Shown here: piece by piece, positions 29,175-41,049 of the stretch
Layout: every line of letters starts with the position of its first letter
How positions within the stretch are numbered: position 1 is the stretch's first letter
NCBI RefSeq assembly: GCF_964340395.1
Contig: NC_135556.1
Span: forward strand, 22,215,223 to 22,279,222
Origin: Glandiceps talaboti
Lineage: Eukaryota; Hemichordata; Enteropneusta; Spengelidae
Length of the DNA stretch: 64,000 nt
Reading direction: 5' to 3'
Program-made: the position numbers and the translations under genes
Notes under the pieces: generated by a model
Seen by the model: only the letters and a program-made list of their open reading frames with translations
Database searches by the model: none
What the model was told of the DNA's origin: nothing

Positions 29175-29195
29175 AAGGGCTTTCGTTAAGATCCC

Positions 29196-29209
29196 CCGCT
29201 AGAGGGCAC
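29196..29209 (+). promoter_or_regulatory. CTCF-like motif, left arm
   Basis: CCGCTAGAGGGCAC matches 13 of 14 positions of the vertebrate CTCF core CCASYAGRKGGCRS. It lies just inside the monomer array and is mirrored in the other arm. Binding is untested, and the consensus may differ in this species. Confidence 0.35.
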
Positions 29210-29256
29210 ACTTTCTCGCCGATTCAAACACGCACGCGCAGACTCGAGTTGCTGTT

Positions 29257-29502
29257 GTGTTATCCTTTTGTGAGCACGTCCCGTCGTCGTCTAGTCTGTC
29301 ATGGAGTCCCACGTCTGTTCTGTCAGATTTAGGTCTGTCAGCTTTCACAGCACGTTTCTTGACAGAGGGAGTCACTTTCTCTCATGTGCTCGACATGACT
29401 GAGGAAAATTTAATAAGTTTTGGTGTCTTTGGGGCGGGCCGGGCCTGGGAGCTGACAGGGGGTCCAACTCGTGCGGCAACTAGATCGCCTCGTGACGTCT
29501 AG
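29257..29502 (+). pseudogene. SAM-domain-like fragment, left arm into loop
   Basis: In frame with 29257 (a GTG, not a convincing start) the sequence reads LSWSPTSVLSDLGLSAF..., then VLDMTEENLISFGVFGAGRA, then a stop after 18 more residues or so. The pattern W-S-x-x-x-V-x-x-x-LGL-x(3)-F-x(7)-V-x(4)-VL-x-MTEENL-x-x-G-x-x-G matches the first four helices and the start of the fifth of a sterile alpha motif (SAM) protein-interaction domain. Only about 45 of the usual 65 residues are covered. The same fragment recurs in the opposite arm, so it is part of the element: either a piece of the ancestral element's own protein or a captured host exon. No upstream ATG or splice structure was established. 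Confidence 0.55.
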
Positions 29503-30179
29503 ATCGAGATCTACCGTAACTAAGGGGAGAACCGTTTGATTTCTGGGGGGGGGGGGGTATGGAGGAAGTAGGTATGGGAGCAAATTTTTTTCCCAGTCAG
29601 AGTGACAGCAATTTTTTTTTCTACTGTCAGTCCTGCATCAATTTTTTTTTCAAATGGAGTAGCAGTGCAATTTTTTTTTTAATTAATCATTAAGTTTGAA
29701 TGCGTTGTTCATACTTATACCACGTCACAATGGTTCACAACTGTACCTCTAAATAACTTGTTCTGTGCAAGTAGAAGAATTAGCAGTTAGTATGAAAGAC
29801 GTCTGTCTACGTTAAATTACAACTTTAAATTATAGAACAGTTCCAAAATCAACTCTGATCAGTACTAAACTTGCTTTTCTTTGAATCAGTCAATTCCTGT
29901 AAGTTCTCAGGGAAGATATTATTTTTTGTATTTCGTTATATTTGTTGTTCCTCAATTTTCATTCTCAACTTGAGAAAGATTTATTTGTACATCTTTATAA
30001 GAGATTTATATTGAAAGAAAAATATATTGATTTTAACACTAGTTTATTGACTCCTGTCTTGTTTTTTAAATTGTCTTAATTTACAGAAACCAAATAGTCC
30101 CCTTCAGATATTGACTGTGTCATTGAGATATTGCAACAAAAATCCTGAAATATGTTTTCTTGGGTCAGAAAAGGAAAGG
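29422..30179. other. loop (middle) of the foldback element
   Basis: 758 bp between the arms. It starts with the tail of the left SAM-like frame and a GC-rich patch (GGGGCGGGCCGGGCC), then a G11 run near 29546-29556, then three CAGT/CAAT units each followed by T8-T10, then plain AT-rich DNA. No transposase-like frame is present. Confidence 0.6.
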
Positions 30180-30350
30180 AAAACTTATTAAATTTTCCTC
30201 AGTCATGTCGAGCACATGAGAGAAAGTGACTCCCTTTGTCAAGAAACGTGCTGTGAAAGCTGACAGACCTAAATCTGACAGAACAGACGTGGGACTCCAT
30301 GACAGACGACGACGGGACGTGCTCACAAAAGGATAACACAACAGCAACTC
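30180..30350 (-). pseudogene. SAM-domain-like fragment, right arm copy
   Basis: Inverted duplicate of the left-arm fragment, nearly identical. It encodes the same VLSDLGLSAF...LDMTEENLISF core with one E-to-K change, and a 4-nt deletion upstream shifts the frame just before the WSPTS segment. Homology ends right after LISF at the arm/loop border, so the GVFGAGRA continuation exists only in the left copy. Broken and not expected to be expressed as is. Confidence 0.5.
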
Positions 30351-30386
30351 GAGTCTGCGCGTGCGTGATTGAATCGGCGAGAAAGT

Positions 30387-30400
30387 GTGCCCTCTAGCGG
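30387..30400 (-). promoter_or_regulatory. CTCF-like motif, right arm
   Basis: Reverse-complement copy of the left-arm motif (CCGCTAGAGGGCAC on the minus strand), so the pair point toward each other across about 1.2 kb. Confidence 0.35.
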
Positions 30401-30421
30401 GGGATCTTAACGAAAGCCCTT

Positions 30422-31324
30422 AATAAACTACTGTATGCACATAACGACGTAGTGTTACCGCATATAATAATAGTAACTGTACATATAATAATACAGTATG
30501 CACATAATAACTTAAGATTTGCACATAATAACATAGTGTTAGCGCATATAATAATAGTAACTGTACATATAATAATACAGTATGCACATAATAACTTAAG
30601 ATTTGCACATAATAAAATATTTAATGCACATAATAACATAGTGTTAGCGCATATAATAATAGTAACTGTACATATAATAATACAGTATGCACATAATAAA
30701 ATATTTAATGCACATAATAACATAGTGTTAGCGCATATAATAATAGTAACTGTACATATAATAATACAGTATGCACATAATAAACTATTAAATGCACATA
30801 ATAACATAGTGTTAGCGCATATAATAATAGTAACTGTACATATAATAATACAGTATGCACATAATAACTTAATATTTGCACATAATAAAATATTTAATGC
30901 ACATAATAACATAGTGTTAGCGCATATAATAATAGTAACTGTACATATAATAATACAGTATGCACATAATAAACTATTAAATGCACATAATAACATAGTG
31001 TTAGCGCATATAATAATAGTAACTGTACATATAATAATACAGTATGCACATAATAACTTAATATTTGCACATAATAAAATATTTAATGCACATAATAACA
31101 TAGTGTTAGCGCATATAATAATAGTAACTGTACATAGAATAATACAGTATGCACATAATAACTTAAGATTTGCACATAATAAAATATTTAATGCACATAA
31201 TAACATAGTGTTAGCGCATATAATAATAGTAACTGTACATATAATAATACAGTATGCACATAATAACTTAAGATTTGCACATAATAAAATATTTAATGCA
31301 CATAATAACATAGTATTTGCTCAT
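30422..31324 (-). repeat. right-arm array: 43 monomers of 21 bp
   Basis: The length is exactly 43 x 21 = 903 bp. The same monomer variants as in the left arm are read on the minus strand, but their order differs: several 5-monomer units and a 9-monomer unit in which a TTTAATAG-type monomer replaces one variant. The 305-codon frame on the minus strand is a by-product of the period. Confidence 0.88.
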
Positions 31325-32133
31325 ACAATAATAGTAATTGCACACTTAAGTCAGCTGTGGCTTTCCATATATTTGCATTGTGATATACACACATATCCTT
31401 AACAACCTAATATATGAACACATCGTCATTTTGGTATTTTTACTCCTTTTTTTTAATTTCCTCAGTTTAAGTACACGGAACTTGTACTAAAGCACATATT
31501 TACATGGGGATAAACCACAATCCCAAACAACTGAAATATGTTCATAAATATACGATCAAGTGTTATATTTTATCCTTTTTCTGTGCCTTTTTATGACACC
31601 TGTACAAAATTTATCAGGTCGTTAAAGTGTAGCTTGATGTGAAAATTGAGAAACAGTACAAATCTCTTGAGACGTAGCTGAAGTCCTACAACACTTGTGA
31701 TCAATAAATTCTGATGGCATGTTAAGTGTACTTTGAAGACAGACAGTGAATGTAGGGCACAAAGACAGATGCAAGAAGTACAGTACACACAACAAGGCTA
31801 TCATGTCACATGGCTGAAAACTGAACATGTATTTTTAGTATCACTAAATTACTGCTATGATCACTTGCGTGACTTTCGAATCGTATGTACTGGGAAACCT
31901 ACTTCTGTTGGATATACAACTCAATATGTGTGATATACATAAAGTAAACTGTTATAATGATGGCTGCCATTGCCATCAAAAAGAGAACTACCACACATTT
32001 GATGATAACAGAGTATACTACAGTGCTCTCAATGATAATATGCAACAATACTATTATTAAAATAATACTGTCTGAGTGCAACATAACAAAAGAAACAAAA
32101 TGAATGGTCATGGATTCTAGGTTCAGACTTATT

Positions 32134-32202
32134 AATGAAAATTTCTACTCAAAAAAAAAAAGTCAAAAAATTTTTTTTGTAACTGTGAGTAGAAATTTCA
32201 TT
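32134..32202. repeat. 69-bp hairpin
   Basis: AATGAAAATTTCTACTCA at the left and TGAGTAGAAATTTCATT at the right enclose an A11/T8 loop. It may be a small MITE remnant or an expressed fold; nothing more can be said. Confidence 0.5.
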
Positions 32203-33162
32203 GCTGTAATAAAAAACAAAAGCTCATTTTATGTAAATTATTTTGTTATTTTCAAGAAGTTCTAAGGTTAAAAAGTCTTTTCAGGTGTTGTAAGTTTTAG
32301 GAACTATGGTGACAGAGGTAGGGAGCTCATGTTACACTCACAACCTGACATACATGTATATTTCCACACCCTGAAGGTAAAACATGGTGAAAAAAAGTGC
32401 AATGCTCCAAATCTTGTGTACACTTTACCTACTTACTGCACTTGTGGAAGCCAGTACATTACATGTATAAATGCCTGGGGATAAACCAGCCTAATAACTT
32501 GAATAACACACTAGATAGTGTATACTGATATTAATTGCATCCAATGATGTAGAACAAATATACTGATATAATACAATATCTCTACATCATAGAACAAACA
32601 TTGCAATGAAGCATAAATCTGAAAGTATACCTCACTAATGATAATTTGTATGACATAAAAATAAGGCCACCTAATTATTATTCAGATTTACAATATCACA
32701 AAGCATTATTATATAAACAACAAGTAGAATCTCACTATCATGCAAAAAGTAAAATTTTCAAATCCAATACTCTGGACAGATGCACATGAAACACTTCTTA
32801 AACATGCACTAGCTGCAACTTGAACATTCTTTTCCAGCAAATAACCACATATATATTCATTAAAAATTGGTCAGTTACTTATAAAGATATTGTATCTGTT
32901 ATTAGTGGTCAATATTATCTGTAGGTAGTGTACTGGCAAGTTTAAATCTTGAGCTTAAGCTCGGTTTTGAATCTGTCATCATGTCTAAACTGTACTGGTT
33001 GTAACTGGAGTATCATGTTTCAATCAGACAACCCATATTACATATATTCATGAATAGAATGTTGTTAAAATACCAATAATCAGGCATTGTCCATGTTAAT
33101 CAATGGTCGATATTATCCAAAAGTAATACAGAAACGGATTGAAATGTTTACCCACCCAGATG

Positions 33163-33215
33163 ACGCAACACTGTTCATGGTGTATGATATTATGAGCAAC
33201 TTATTGTACCTAATA
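33163..33215 (+). repeat. dispersed repeat, copy 1
   Basis: GACGCAACACTGTTCATGGT followed by GTATGATATTATGAGCAA; resembles segments at 37432-37480 and 57540-57585 in the same orientation. Degenerate; probably an old interspersed element of unknown class. Confidence 0.35.
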
Positions 33216-33589
33216 TAACATGTTCCAGTTACAGCTAAAGCAGCCTTAACTAGTTAGATTCAACATTATTTTAACTGGACAAAGTGAATACACCTACACA
33301 TGTACACGGCTGAATCCTATCATGATTTGTTTATTCTGATTACAGAAATAAAAATGGTAGGTTTAGCCATACATAAACTACCTAGTCATCTGTAGCATTT
33401 ATTTCATTTAATTCACCCCTGTCACCAGATTATATGATACTCCATGAAAAACATGTGATTTTAAAATCACAATTATATCAATATTGTTCATTTTGAAAAT
33501 AGTCTGAGCTATTAATATGTTAACTATACATTAGGATAAAAGTAATATTATTGTAAGAATCTCTCTAATCGTGCCCAGTATGTCATCTT

Positions 33590-34045
33590 TCCAGCTAGAC
33601 CAAAATATGTCTTTCTATAATATGTCTTTTTGTACCAATTAGGCCGCTTTCTAACCAGCCTCACAATATGTCTGTAATAACCTGCCTAATAACGCCAAGT
33701 ACATCTTTCCATCAGTTCTTAAAAGATCTCCTCCTATAACAATATGTGAGCACGCCATCTTTCCAACCAGCCTAATATGTCTAATAGTAACAGTGCAAAG
33801 TACATGTGTATGCCATCTTTCCAATCAGAGCCAAATTGCGTCTCTCTATATTAATAATCTGCAATTAAGCCTCTTTCTAACCAATCCCACAATGTCTGTA
33901 ATTATCTGCCTTATAATGCCAAGTAGACCATCTTTCCAACCAGCCCTATAATATGTGCCAAGTGTGCCCACTTTCGAACCAGCCCATAATATGTGCCAAG
34001 TGTGCCCACTTTCAAACAGCCCATAATATGTGCCAAGTGTGTCCT
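33590..34045. repeat. degenerate ~40-bp tandem array
   Basis: Diverged units with AATATGTCTTT, GCCAAGTGTGCCC and ATCTTTCCAACCAGCC. The last two (33950-34030) are almost identical (CCCATAATATGTGCCAAGTG). Confidence 0.65.
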
Positions 34046-34820
34046 CATTCCATCCCATCTGAGGTTATTGCTGTCCTTCCATAATAAATTGAATACTTCC
34101 TGTCATAAGTCATGAGATAAAGACACTTCCTTAGCTGTCATTTCACTGAATTATATTTCCTATGGGTGATTACCTATTGCCTCCTCTAGGTCCTCTCATA
34201 GGGGATTACATACTATAAAATTAAATACATCAGTGTTTTTTCTAAGTACTGTAATATACACTTCACAACAGCTACCGATAGTACCTTTAATACTACACTC
34301 AACCTTTCCCTTTCCAAAATAATTAATTTGATAAGATTTGATCATAAAGTTATCTTGGGTGTACAAACCTTAATTTATCATAATTTTATCATATATGAGT
34401 ACTAAGTCATATTTTAATTGAAAAGAACTCGACCAACTACATCATTCAATTAACTAATTAATTAAAATCAACTAATTGGCAATAATGACATAAAAATGTA
34501 ATTAATACACAGGATGTATTATAAATGAGATAATTATCACAATATTAGTTAAAACTGGTTGTTTACATCCTCAACTGCAATTAAGAAAATATATCCCATA
34601 AGCATATACAAGGTTAGGATCTAGTCTTCATATTATTGAATAAATTGGCGGTCATAAACACATTATTTGTGACCCATAGCTGTTTTAAACCGTCACTTGT
34701 ACAGTTTTAACACTCATACATATTGATGTAATTATTATTCCGCTATACATACATTTTGTACCCACACCACATATTCATATCTTGAATAATTTTCTCCTTG
34801 CCTAATTTATTTATTTTTAC

Positions 34821-35008
34821 CTGCGGTAGCAACGTCTCAATTCTCCAACACTCACTTCGACTCCACGGAAACATTCAAGGAGGAAGTATATTAATCAGTG
34901 CACATTAAAACAATTCAACATGGTAATAAAATCTCCCCGGAAGAATACTTGAACTGTTTGCCTCAATAAAGTCGCATTACAACCGCCATCCAAGACTGAG
35001 CACGTAAT
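34821..35008 (-). other. candidate alternative first exon inside AFF intron
   Basis: Minus-strand segment from a putative initiator near 35008 to a splice donor (CCGCAG|GTAAAA) whose exon edge is 34821. Two upstream ATGs (34987 and 34929) open frames of 8 codons each. A third, at 34874, reads MFPWSRSECWRIETLLPQ without a stop and ends exactly at the donor in phase 0, which would join it to the ENILK exon at 24945. Its Kozak context is weak (T at -3), and 18 open codons could occur by chance. Alternatively it is a non-coding leader, with translation from the Met of EMTQ, or not an exon at all. Confidence 0.4.
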
Positions 35009-35037
35009 GAACACCGTCTAGTGTGGTTATATATACA
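34984..35037 (-). promoter_or_regulatory. putative TATA core promoter, minus strand
   Basis: On the minus strand, TATATATAA lies at 35035-35027. A TCATT initiator-like site follows about 27 nt downstream (A at 35008), and a second TCAGTC stands at 34999-34994. ATGGCGG, the YY1-type element often found just downstream of start sites, occupies 34990-34984 in sense orientation. The order and spacing fit a core promoter firing toward the downstream AFF exons. Everything here is by motif; no transcript evidence is available. Confidence 0.42.
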
Positions 35038-35190
35038 TTGGCGAGTCGATAGATATTCCCCCAATTGAATCGAATCAAGGACTACACAGCTAAGCTGCCT
35101 CTGCTAGATCCCAGTCTCTGTCACCAGCTAGATCCATAAAGCCTAACACCATGAGGAAATGTAAACAAAGCAGTCAGGGATGGTTGGAAG

Positions 35191-35459
35191 TCACGTCACA
35201 CAGGTACATATGTCCACACACGAGTCTAGTCCTTGTCATACACGCAGTAGACAGTGAAAGACTTGGCATGGCAGTAATTTGTAAACTGTGTACTGTAGGA
35301 GCTGTAAACTCAGCCAGGCTTAATCACGTCAGCAACAAAGAGTGACGTCAGAGCAGTGCTACTTCACTTAAACGAGCTGCCATTGTTAACTGGATACGCT
35401 ACAGCTACATGTTGTGCATCCACTAATTTCTATGTTTTAGGTCAGACTGCCTACGTCAT
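35191..35459. promoter_or_regulatory. cluster of CRE-like ACGTCA sites
   Basis: Four ACGTCA sites lie in 269 bp, upstream of the minus-strand TATA: TCACGTCA at 35191-35198 and again at 35324-35331, the full palindrome TGACGTCA at 35343-35350, and TACGTCAT at 35452-35459. This is the consensus for CREB/ATF bZIP factors. Single copies of the palindrome also occur elsewhere (for example 19917-19924), so only the clustering is notable. Confidence 0.45.
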
Positions 35460-35813
35460 GGTTTAAAAGTAACATACACTCCATATACGGTTGATTCTAC
35501 CATTAAACATGCCCAAAATGAGTAGTTTAAATAAATAGTTATCCACCGGTAAACTGTTCAGTTATACACAGTGAATTATTAGCAGTGTAAAATCAATATA
35601 TGAGTGACATTAACACAAAATCACTTCTTTAAACATTTCTCTTTTATTATTTTGCTATAGCATTTGAGATGTTTCTGAAGGCAGTTTCACAACAAATTTA
35701 TCTTTTATTTAAACATATCAATACCTCATTATCAAATTAACTTTACATTGTCAGACATTTTTATGTTTTCACAACTAAATTACTATAATTGCATTGTGGT
35801 ATAACAATGACAC

Positions 35814-35842
35814 ATCTATCTATCTATCTATCTATCTATCTA
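35814..35842. repeat. (CTAT)n microsatellite
   Basis: About seven CTAT units, 350 bp upstream of the CRE-like cluster on the minus strand. Confidence 0.95.
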
Positions 35843-36013
35843 ATATATAGATCGCTCAAAGCGTGAAACTCTGAGTAACGACTTATTACATCCTTATTCA
35901 TTTGAATTATGTCTAGATACAAAGATGTATATAGATATGGATAAATAATATCGTACATATATATAACCTCAGTGTAAAGTTATATATATATATCTTTCTT
36001 GGTTCTAACTTGG

Positions 36014-36214
<201 letters not shown>

Positions 36215-37431
36215 TTGTACTTTCTAAACTATAATATACTTATACATCATGTCACATCAATACCCACACCCAGAACACTGTGAGGTTAATTTTCATTCAT
36301 TCATTCGTTTATGCAAATTAAATTATGATCATTGTTGTGGTATTCAAATAATATGATAATGACTGTCATAGATGAAGAATAACTTCTGCAATAATTGAAT
36401 ACAAGACTAGCTATCAAGTTGCAACATTGCTTTTTTTTCATCGGAATATTCCCATATTATAGGGATATCAATCCTGCTTTTTTCTACTTGTAGTTTTTTT
36501 CTGTGCAAACAAATACCCTACATGCAATACTGAGAACCCTATATTATGACAAGGTGTCATATAACATCTAAATTTCTGGCCTCATATCTTGCACTGTATC
36601 AATATTACAATATTCATTAAACTCTCATCTTTATCTACACGTAAATGTTCTATTCACGATGCACTGTGCTAATCCCATACTAGTTTCTATATTTATCAGG
36701 TGCCAGTGTAAAAAAAATAAACAAAAAGTTTTAACTTTTATCTCCCTTTCCGCCTACGTTCCACTCACTAACTATAAATGTCAATCACGTGTTATGAACT
36801 GATGCCCAAACAGTATATGACATGATATAAACAGATGTTCCACAACTATTAGTATGATTACTATACAAAGTTTATCTACCATGTCAACATTACCTGGGTT
36901 TCATTATTTTTATACGACATAAGTTGTGAATATTTCCTGTTTATGTGTTTTCAAATCTATGAATATAAACAGAGAAACTTTTCACAAAGTATTTGTACAA
37001 TCTGACATATGGATTAACTGGTTTACTCAGTGTTTCATTTTGCTTGGGTCAGCAAAACGCAGACCGTAGCCGAGTTACATCATAATTACAGTAGTCTCAT
37101 TACAATATGCGTAGTCTATTCTTTTTATCCTTTTTTAACGTATAGTAAAACGGACAAATCCTAATGAAAATCTAGCTAAATCTCCTGCTGGGGAAGGGAT
37201 GAACAGTGCATATCAGTTGTAATCCAACAATATATTTGATGAAAATGGTTAAAACACCAATAATTATACATGTTAACTAGAAGTCAAGTTTATCCATAGG
37301 TAGTATAGTAACCGGTCGAGATCATGATAATACTGTGGTGGTGGTGATTTTAGGGTACGGATCAACAAATCAATTTGCTAGGATTTATTGGACCATATTA
37401 TGCATACAGCCATTGTAATATGTTTACCAAC

Positions 37432-37480
37432 AGGTGATTTAAGACTGTTTGGGGTGTACGATATTGGAAAGGCATCATCA
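37432..37480 (+). repeat. dispersed repeat, copy 2
   Basis: CAGGTGATTTAAGACTGTTT then GGGGTGTACGATATT; the sequence just upstream (TTTAGGGTACGGATCAACAA at about 37351) also resembles TTTAGGGTGCAGACCAAAAA at about 57081, so the element may be longer than this core. Confidence 0.35.
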
Positions 37481-40400
37481 TATCTAACAAAGTAGTTTTA
37501 AAAAAAAACCATTCCAATTAGTACACCTTTCATTTATGGACAAAGTTCAAATCAACAGGTAAAAGGAAATTGTCTTTAATCTTAGTGATTATGAACTGGT
37601 TTTCACTCAAAACTTTTTCATAAACTTTACTTCAAATGTAATATGCAACTAACTTGAAAAAGTACAAATACACAAATACCAACAGGGATATAGCTGTTCA
37701 AATGTGAAGACCGCAATTATCTACAAACGATATCCATGAATCTCTCCACCGATACAAATATACTGGTTGAAACAAGGAATTTTTAAACAAATTTCTGAGA
37801 AAGTAACCAACAAAACATTGCAGAGTAGCCTTCTATTTTTAGTCAGCTACCATCCCTTACTTATGTCCCTGACCAACCAATGTATACATCTATTTGTATA
37901 TCAGCAGACACCATTCCTGATATATTGCATAATCAAAACAATTGCCTTAAATTAAAAGGTTTTTGTGTTTACAACTTTGTACATGTGCATATACATGTCT
38001 TACGTGCATTGCGATTGTTCCTCGTAGGCACTGCCGTTCACAAAACAAGGCTACAGTGTGCAGCTAGCCACCCACATCACTATTTCCAGCAAATTGCTAA
38101 TGTAATTGTAAGCAGTGTAATTTGTTGTTGGGTTTTTACACTATAGACATACACCTGTACTCCAGTATTGAGACTAACTAACAATTTGCAAACCACGCAT
38201 CGGAGTCTGTCGAAATAAAAGACTAACTAACAATTTGCAACCACGCACCATGCAGTGTGATTTTACATCACAAGATCAAATGACATGTCAATTCAAGCAA
38301 TAGGTAAACACATAGGGCTTTATCAAAGTCTAAACCATGCCCTCATGCTTAATTACTTTCCATGAATCTGCCAGCCATAACTACTAATGTGTTCAACCCA
38401 GCAGCTGCAACACTCAATGTGTAGCAACACACAAACAAATAGTCTATTCTGAACGTTATCATCATAAATTCCCATCAAAATTACTATTCATACCAAGTGG
38501 TGAAATTTAAGCCATGGAGTTTATGTAATTTTTGCAACAAATTTTTGTAAAATTAATTTCACTTCATACAGTGAAGGTTGACTTGACCATTGTTCTTCTA
38601 CTTAAGTGTATAAAACAGCATGCATTATCATCCTGAGTGGTACGGTTCTGTATACAGCCATAAGCATACCACATAAATCATGCATTATAATCACATAAAT
38701 AATTTTTTATTCTGCATTATCTAATATTATACATCATTTGTTATGGAAATAGTTTAAGGCCTGTATTCATCAGTCAAAATAGTCCACATAGATGTTATCA
38801 AACTACACAACGATGTTATCAAATATCAAATGGAGCATGCACAGCAATATTTTTGAAAACCTGGACGATGTCACATTTCATTATTTTTCCTTTATTTTTT
38901 ACAAAAATAAAATACACTTAATTAATAATCTGTTTTGTTCACTTGTCATTGGTGGTCAAATAACGGATTTCTAAATTATTTATAATTGTTAAAATACACA
39001 CTAATCCTGATGATAAATATTTCATGAAACATCTCTTTGAAGTAGTTATTAGTGTAATATAATTTGGCAGCCATTACTTAGTTATTTACTTGGGAGTATC
39101 TTCCTGAATTCACTTCTGGGATAATTTCAAAGACTATGTACATACACATCTATTGGAATGACAGAGGACATATTTTAGTGACAATCATGCATATATGCTA
39201 TGAGCTCATCACATGAAAAGTTATATATACAACATACTTGCAAAATGTTGTTTTTTTATACAGAGGGTTAGTTAACAAGACAGGCAATGACTCCACACGG
39301 GAGGTAAGAAAATAACATCTAAAGTTGGTTCCAAGATCATTCCATAGTCATTTCATTGAGATTTTGAATCAAAATTATGACAGAACACTTCAAAGGTTAT
39401 GCATCTTTTAATGGAATTTCCATTCTAATTTGGTATACACATTTTCAAAGTTTACATGTTATTACATGATGCAGGTCTACTACTGGTATTTTGGATGTTC
39501 ACAGAATTCCAGTTCATAGCATCTCATTATTGCCTCTGTATGTTATAGTTATCCTAGAAATATCATATGCCTACACTGACTGGTGACATAAATTATAGGA
39601 AAATCAAATCATGAAGTGACTCTCCAGAACCCAAAGTTTATGAAAATACCTTTCTTTTCTGGATTAGTATTCCCATTTAAAATGTTGTTTATTATTTCAA
39701 ATGTAGGAAAAATTTATAAATTCATAGCAAAATGAAAACAGAGAAGATATGAAGCATAAAATGTTGCTGATTTTTATTCAGTGACTTGCGTTTGCCAGCA
39801 GCTATGATACTTACCTCTTACTAAAGCTTGTTGCCTGAAGCATCAAGTATATTTTACTTTAGTTTATTACATTGCAATGGGGATATTTATTAATTATCCA
39901 AACATTTCCTTTTTTCTACAATGTCTCTCTGCTTTTTCAAACTACTGGAAAAAATAGTTTTTAAGAAAATTAAAATTTAAAAGTGGTTTTCGCTTCAATA
40001 AAACAGCATGTGTGTAATACTTGAATCCCTGAGAATGGGAAGAAAGATGAGATTAGTGAATGGCATATCATCTATTTTACAACATGAGATATTTTTTATC
40101 TAAATCCTCTAATGGATAAGACTTATCATTGGTTTCCGAATCCCATCTTTTATTTGATACTACGGTTGAAAAGAAAGCTCTCATGAATACACACATATCA
40201 TATCACTAGTCATCAGATAATGTGCACAATATATGAGGTTTATCATAGTAACCATAGCAATGCAACAAAACTGGCTGGCTATTGTGTAGTCATATTCAGT
40301 TTCCATGGTATCCCATTCCAAGAGTTTCATGTTCACCATCTACTTCTGTGTACCTATGTGGTATCTATACATCAATGAAATCATCTGCATTTCACTGCTT

Positions 40401-41049
40401 ATTTTCTGCATACTAATGACCTCATTTACATATCAGTTATATAATTTGCATTTCATCAGATGATATGGACAACCTAGATACACAACGGTAACTATAGCAA
40501 CTGAACAATCTTGCTTTCATGTTTAGTTGCATGTCTGTGTACTGTGTACATGTTCTCCCTCGAGTCACAGTTCACTGTTTACTTTTAGTGTATCAATTAT
40601 ATATTATGCATCAGCTATATTTGAATTACAATCAAATTTTAAATTTACATCAGAAACATTACAAAAAACTTAAGCATTTATTTTATTTTATTTTTGGTAA
40701 AGCAGCGCGACATCAACAAGAATACGTTTAAATATATAGTAAAACATTTCACTGTACTAACTTGAACAGAGATAAAGTTTACTGCAGTCACAGGGTAATA
40801 AAATATAAATTTGAATTTCATGGGTACTATAACAGTAGTTTAGTTATAATGAAATTAAACCAAAAATGCAAGTAAAAGTGATTGTATCCCCAGGATCATA
40901 CGATAAGACATTTTAAAGTTGATGGGTCCTAAAATTCAGCATCCTGCAATGAATAAGAATCTCACAAGTATCTTTATTTTTAAATTTTATTATCTCTGTT
41001 TCTCCGTCCATTAAAATGACATATCAGGGAGTTCATTATGAGCTTTACA

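Larger units (their letters stand above)
27978..31369. mobile_element. 3.4-kb foldback (long inverted repeat) element
   Basis: The left arm (27978-29421, 1,444 bp) and right arm (30180-31369, 1,190 bp) are reverse complements around a 758-bp loop. Both ends read TATGGAAAGCC inward and are flanked by the same hexamer TATTTG (27972-27977 and 31370-31375), a clean target-site duplication. From outside in, each arm has a 45-bp unique tip, a 21-bp-monomer array, about 245 bp of more GC-rich sequence, and the coding-like SAM fragment. Arm lengths differ almost entirely by monomer number. The plan (long repetitive inverted arms, short non-repetitive middle) resembles Foldback/Galileo-type elements; no transposase is visible, so it would be non-autonomous. 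Family assignment is inference. Confidence 0.8.

Noticed and set aside
28036-29202. 388-codon and antiparallel 357-codon open frames, and their counterparts at 30394-31402
   Set aside because: All are 7-residue repeats produced by the 21-bp monomers on both strands; the period divisible by three keeps them open.
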